A DNA stretch of 41,628 bases from an uncultured Bacilli bacterium (GTDB taxonomy: Bacteria; Bacillota_I; Bacilli_A; RF39; UBA660): positions 1 through 41,628 of the forward strand of contig CAKPIH010000004.1 in assembly GCA_934162325.1 (NCBI GenBank), written 5' to 3'. The notes below the pieces were generated by a model that saw nothing but the letters and a program-made list of their open reading frames with translations, made no database searches and had not been told where the DNA came from. Below are positions 40,103 through 41,628 of this stretch, piece by piece. The position numbers and the translations under genes are program-made. Position 1 is the stretch's first letter. Each line of letters begins with the position of its first letter.

Positions 40103-41628
40103 ATGAAGAAAACAAAATTATTTATTGCAGCATTAATTTCAATGTTTGCCTTCACATGTGGAGTTAAAGCTGTAGAAGTAAAGACTGCCGAAGAATTAAA
40201 AACTTGTTTAGCAAAAGACGGTAATACTTGTACTTTAGCAAATGATATTACCATTGAACCTGAACTAGTTGGAAAAACATCAAAAGGAGCAAACATTTAT
40301 GGTGCTATTACACTAAACGGTGTAAAGGTAACTTTAGATCTTAATGGTAAAGCTTTATCTGTTGCAAAAAATGATGCAATGGAAGTTCAAAGAGGAGTTA
40401 TTCATTTGGAAGATAAAGCAGACCTTACTATTAATGATACTACTGGTAAAGGAGCAATTGAACCAGGAGAATCAACAACTTGGGCTGCTGTTACAGTTTA
40501 TAAAGGTTCAAAATTGACAGTTAATGGAGGTGAACTAAGAGGATATTCATATGGTATTTCTGGAAACGGATCTATTGGATATGGTGACACCAATATTACA
40601 ATTAATGGTGGTGTTATAAAAGGAGAAGGCGATAAAACAGGAACTCTTGGTATTTATCATCCACAATTAGGTACACTAACAATCAATAAAGGAGAAGTTA
40701 TTGGTGACCTTGGTATTGAAATTCGTTCAGGGGAACTAAATGTAAATGGAGGCACAATCACAGGTATTTACAAACCAACTACTGTAAAGCCTAATGGAAA
40801 TGGACCTACTACTAACGGAGCTGGTATTGCTGTAGCACAACATACTACAAAATATGCTATTACTGTTAATATTAAAGGTGGTACAATCAAAGGATTTACT
40901 GCTTTCTATGAAAGTAATCCTCAAAAGAATTCTGCTACTGATTTAGAAAAAATCAAATTAAATATAACTGGGGGTACTTTTGAAGCCATAAATGAAGGTA
41001 CAAATACCATTTATAGTGATGATTTTACTGGATTTGTTACAGGATGCACATCAAATAAAAAAATAGACACTAATTATGTAGCAAGCAAACATGTTATAAA
41101 AGAAAACAATGGTACTTACACAGTATCAGAAAACAAAGTACTAGAAACTAAAGATGAAAAAGTTATATTTGAAAGTGCAGAAGCTATTAGAAATGATTTA
41201 GTTTTAAAAGTAACTGAAAAAACTGAAGATGAAATTAAAAAAGGTACTGAAAAAGTAACTGAAGCATATAAAGACAATAAAAAAGTAAAAGAAGTAAAAT
41301 TAATTAATTTATATGAAATTAATGTTTTAAATGGTGATGATAGAATTGAAAAATTAGAAAATGGTAAATTTACAATTGCCATTGCAATTCCTGAAAGTGA
41401 TCAAAAATACGATAATTATAAAGTAGTATATTTTGATGAAGAAGGAAAACTAGTTGAAACCTTAGATGCTAAATTAGAAAATGGTAAAGTAGTATTTACA
41501 ACAACTCACTTAAGTACATATGGTGTTGTTGGATACAATAATGTTGCTACTAAGAATCCAGCTACTAATGATATGAATTTAGCATTAATTCTTGCTTCAC
41601 TAGGATTAGCTTCAGCAGGAGCAGTACT
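40103..41628 (+). CDS. Second secreted beta-helix surface protein (3' end outside window)
   Basis: The frame starts at ATG 40103 behind AAAGGGAG and is open to the window end (508 complete codons). Signal peptide 1-23 is nearly the same as in the protein at 37600. The beta-helix follows (about 30-330: LTINDTTGKGAIEPG, LTVNGGELRGYSYGISG, LNVNGGTITGIY), then the same Lys/Glu-rich region and the KFTIAIAIPESDQKYD domain. The sorting-type end begins KNPATND and a hydrophobic helix, cut by the window edge. The two genes are clearly tandem duplicates, separated by the tnpB remnant. A shared 167-bp block near the 3' end is almost identical. The role in surface display is inferred as for the first copy. 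Confidence 0.85.
   Translation, partial: MKKTKLFIAALISMFAFTCGVKAVEVKTAEELKTCLAKDGNTCTLANDITIEPELVGKTSKGANIYGAITLNGVKVTLDLNGKALSVAKNDAMEVQRGVIHLEDKADLTINDTTGKGAIEPGESTTWAAVTVYKGSKLTVNGGELRGYSYGISGNGSIGYGDTNITINGGVIKGEGDKTGTLGIYHPQLGTLTINKGEVIGDLGIEIRSGELNVNGGTITGIYKPTTVKPNGNGPTTNGAGIAVAQHTTKYAITVNIKGGTIKGFTAFYESNPQKNSATDLEKIKLNITGGTFEAINEGTNTIYSDDFTGFVTGCTSNKKIDTNYVASKHVIKENNGTYTVSENKVLETKDEKVIFESAEAIRNDLVLKVTEKTEDEIKKGTEKVTEAYKDNKKVKEVKLINLYEINVLNGDDRIEKLENGKFTIAIAIPESDQKYDNYKVVYFDEEGKLVETLDAKLENGKVVFTTTHLSTYGVVGYNNVATKNPATNDMNLALILASLGLASAGAV

Noticed and set aside
1..41628. CRISPR array
   Set aside because: No regularly spaced identical repeats of 24-40 bases were seen; the repeated palindromes differ in sequence and are not arrayed.
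1..41628. DGR reverse transcriptase, Avd or template repeat in the window
   Set aside because: No protein with reverse-transcriptase motifs and no second GC-rich copy of the 14360-14478 segment was found, so any such system would act from elsewhere.
1..41628. Mycoplasma-type genetic code (TGA as Trp)
   Set aside because: Trp is encoded by TGG throughout, and the PBP gene stops at TGA at the expected family length.

Overview
The window comes from a very AT-rich, low-GC Gram-positive genome. Genes start with strong Shine-Dalgarno sites and close with hairpin-plus-T terminators. TGA is used as a stop (the penicillin-binding protein ends in TGA), so this is code 11 and not a Mycoplasma. Recognisable spore genes (spoVS, gerM, yqfC, yqfD, a CotY/CotZ-like coat protein, a SpoVD-type PBP, a SpoVB-like flippase) and two T-box leaders point to an endospore-forming Bacillota, most like the uncultured gut Bacilli. 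That placement is inferred from gene content only.

Layout. 1-870: the tail of a small surface protein and a type IV prepilin-like protein. 0.9-4.3 kb: endonuclease IV, a convergent small gene (YqfT-like) and a class B PBP. 4.3-8.2 kb: Ile T-box and ileS, a short sigma factor, rpoZ. 8.2-12.9 kb: a membrane CHAP hydrolase with a lipoprotein, spoVS, an InlB-repeat membrane protein, a decayed second copy of spoVS, and gerM. 12.9-23.1 kb: an accessory surface region with two multidomain proteins that share a lectin-like C-terminal domain, a short TasA/CalY-like protein, tRNA-Arg, a flippase, and a 1426-residue NlpC/P60 plus InlB-repeat protein. 23.1-33.8 kb: a GH31-like protein lacking its usual acid/base residue, leuS, frr, a T-box-controlled orf-pheS-pheT operon and hypotheticals. 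33.9-37.5 kb: an AlbA_2-type regulator, the coat gene, and yqfC-yqfD. 37.5-41.6 kb: two paralogous beta-helix surface proteins, the second cut by the window end, separated by a decayed TnpB (IS200/IS605) remnant with a structured tail.

The two themes are housekeeping translation genes (ileS, leuS, pheST, frr, rpoZ, tRNA-Arg) and building or changing the cell surface (PBP, hydrolases, flippase, pilin, TasA-like, InlB-repeat and beta-helix proteins, spore coat).

The most unusual part is 14.36-14.90 kb. The last third of a surface protein's lectin-like domain switches abruptly to about 63% GC with very few adenines. It is followed by GC-rich, strongly structured non-coding DNA that occurs as two diverged tandem copies. 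The coding part looks like a variable region written by a diversity-generating retroelement acting from elsewhere in the genome. No reverse transcriptase or template repeat is present in the window, so this stays a hypothesis.
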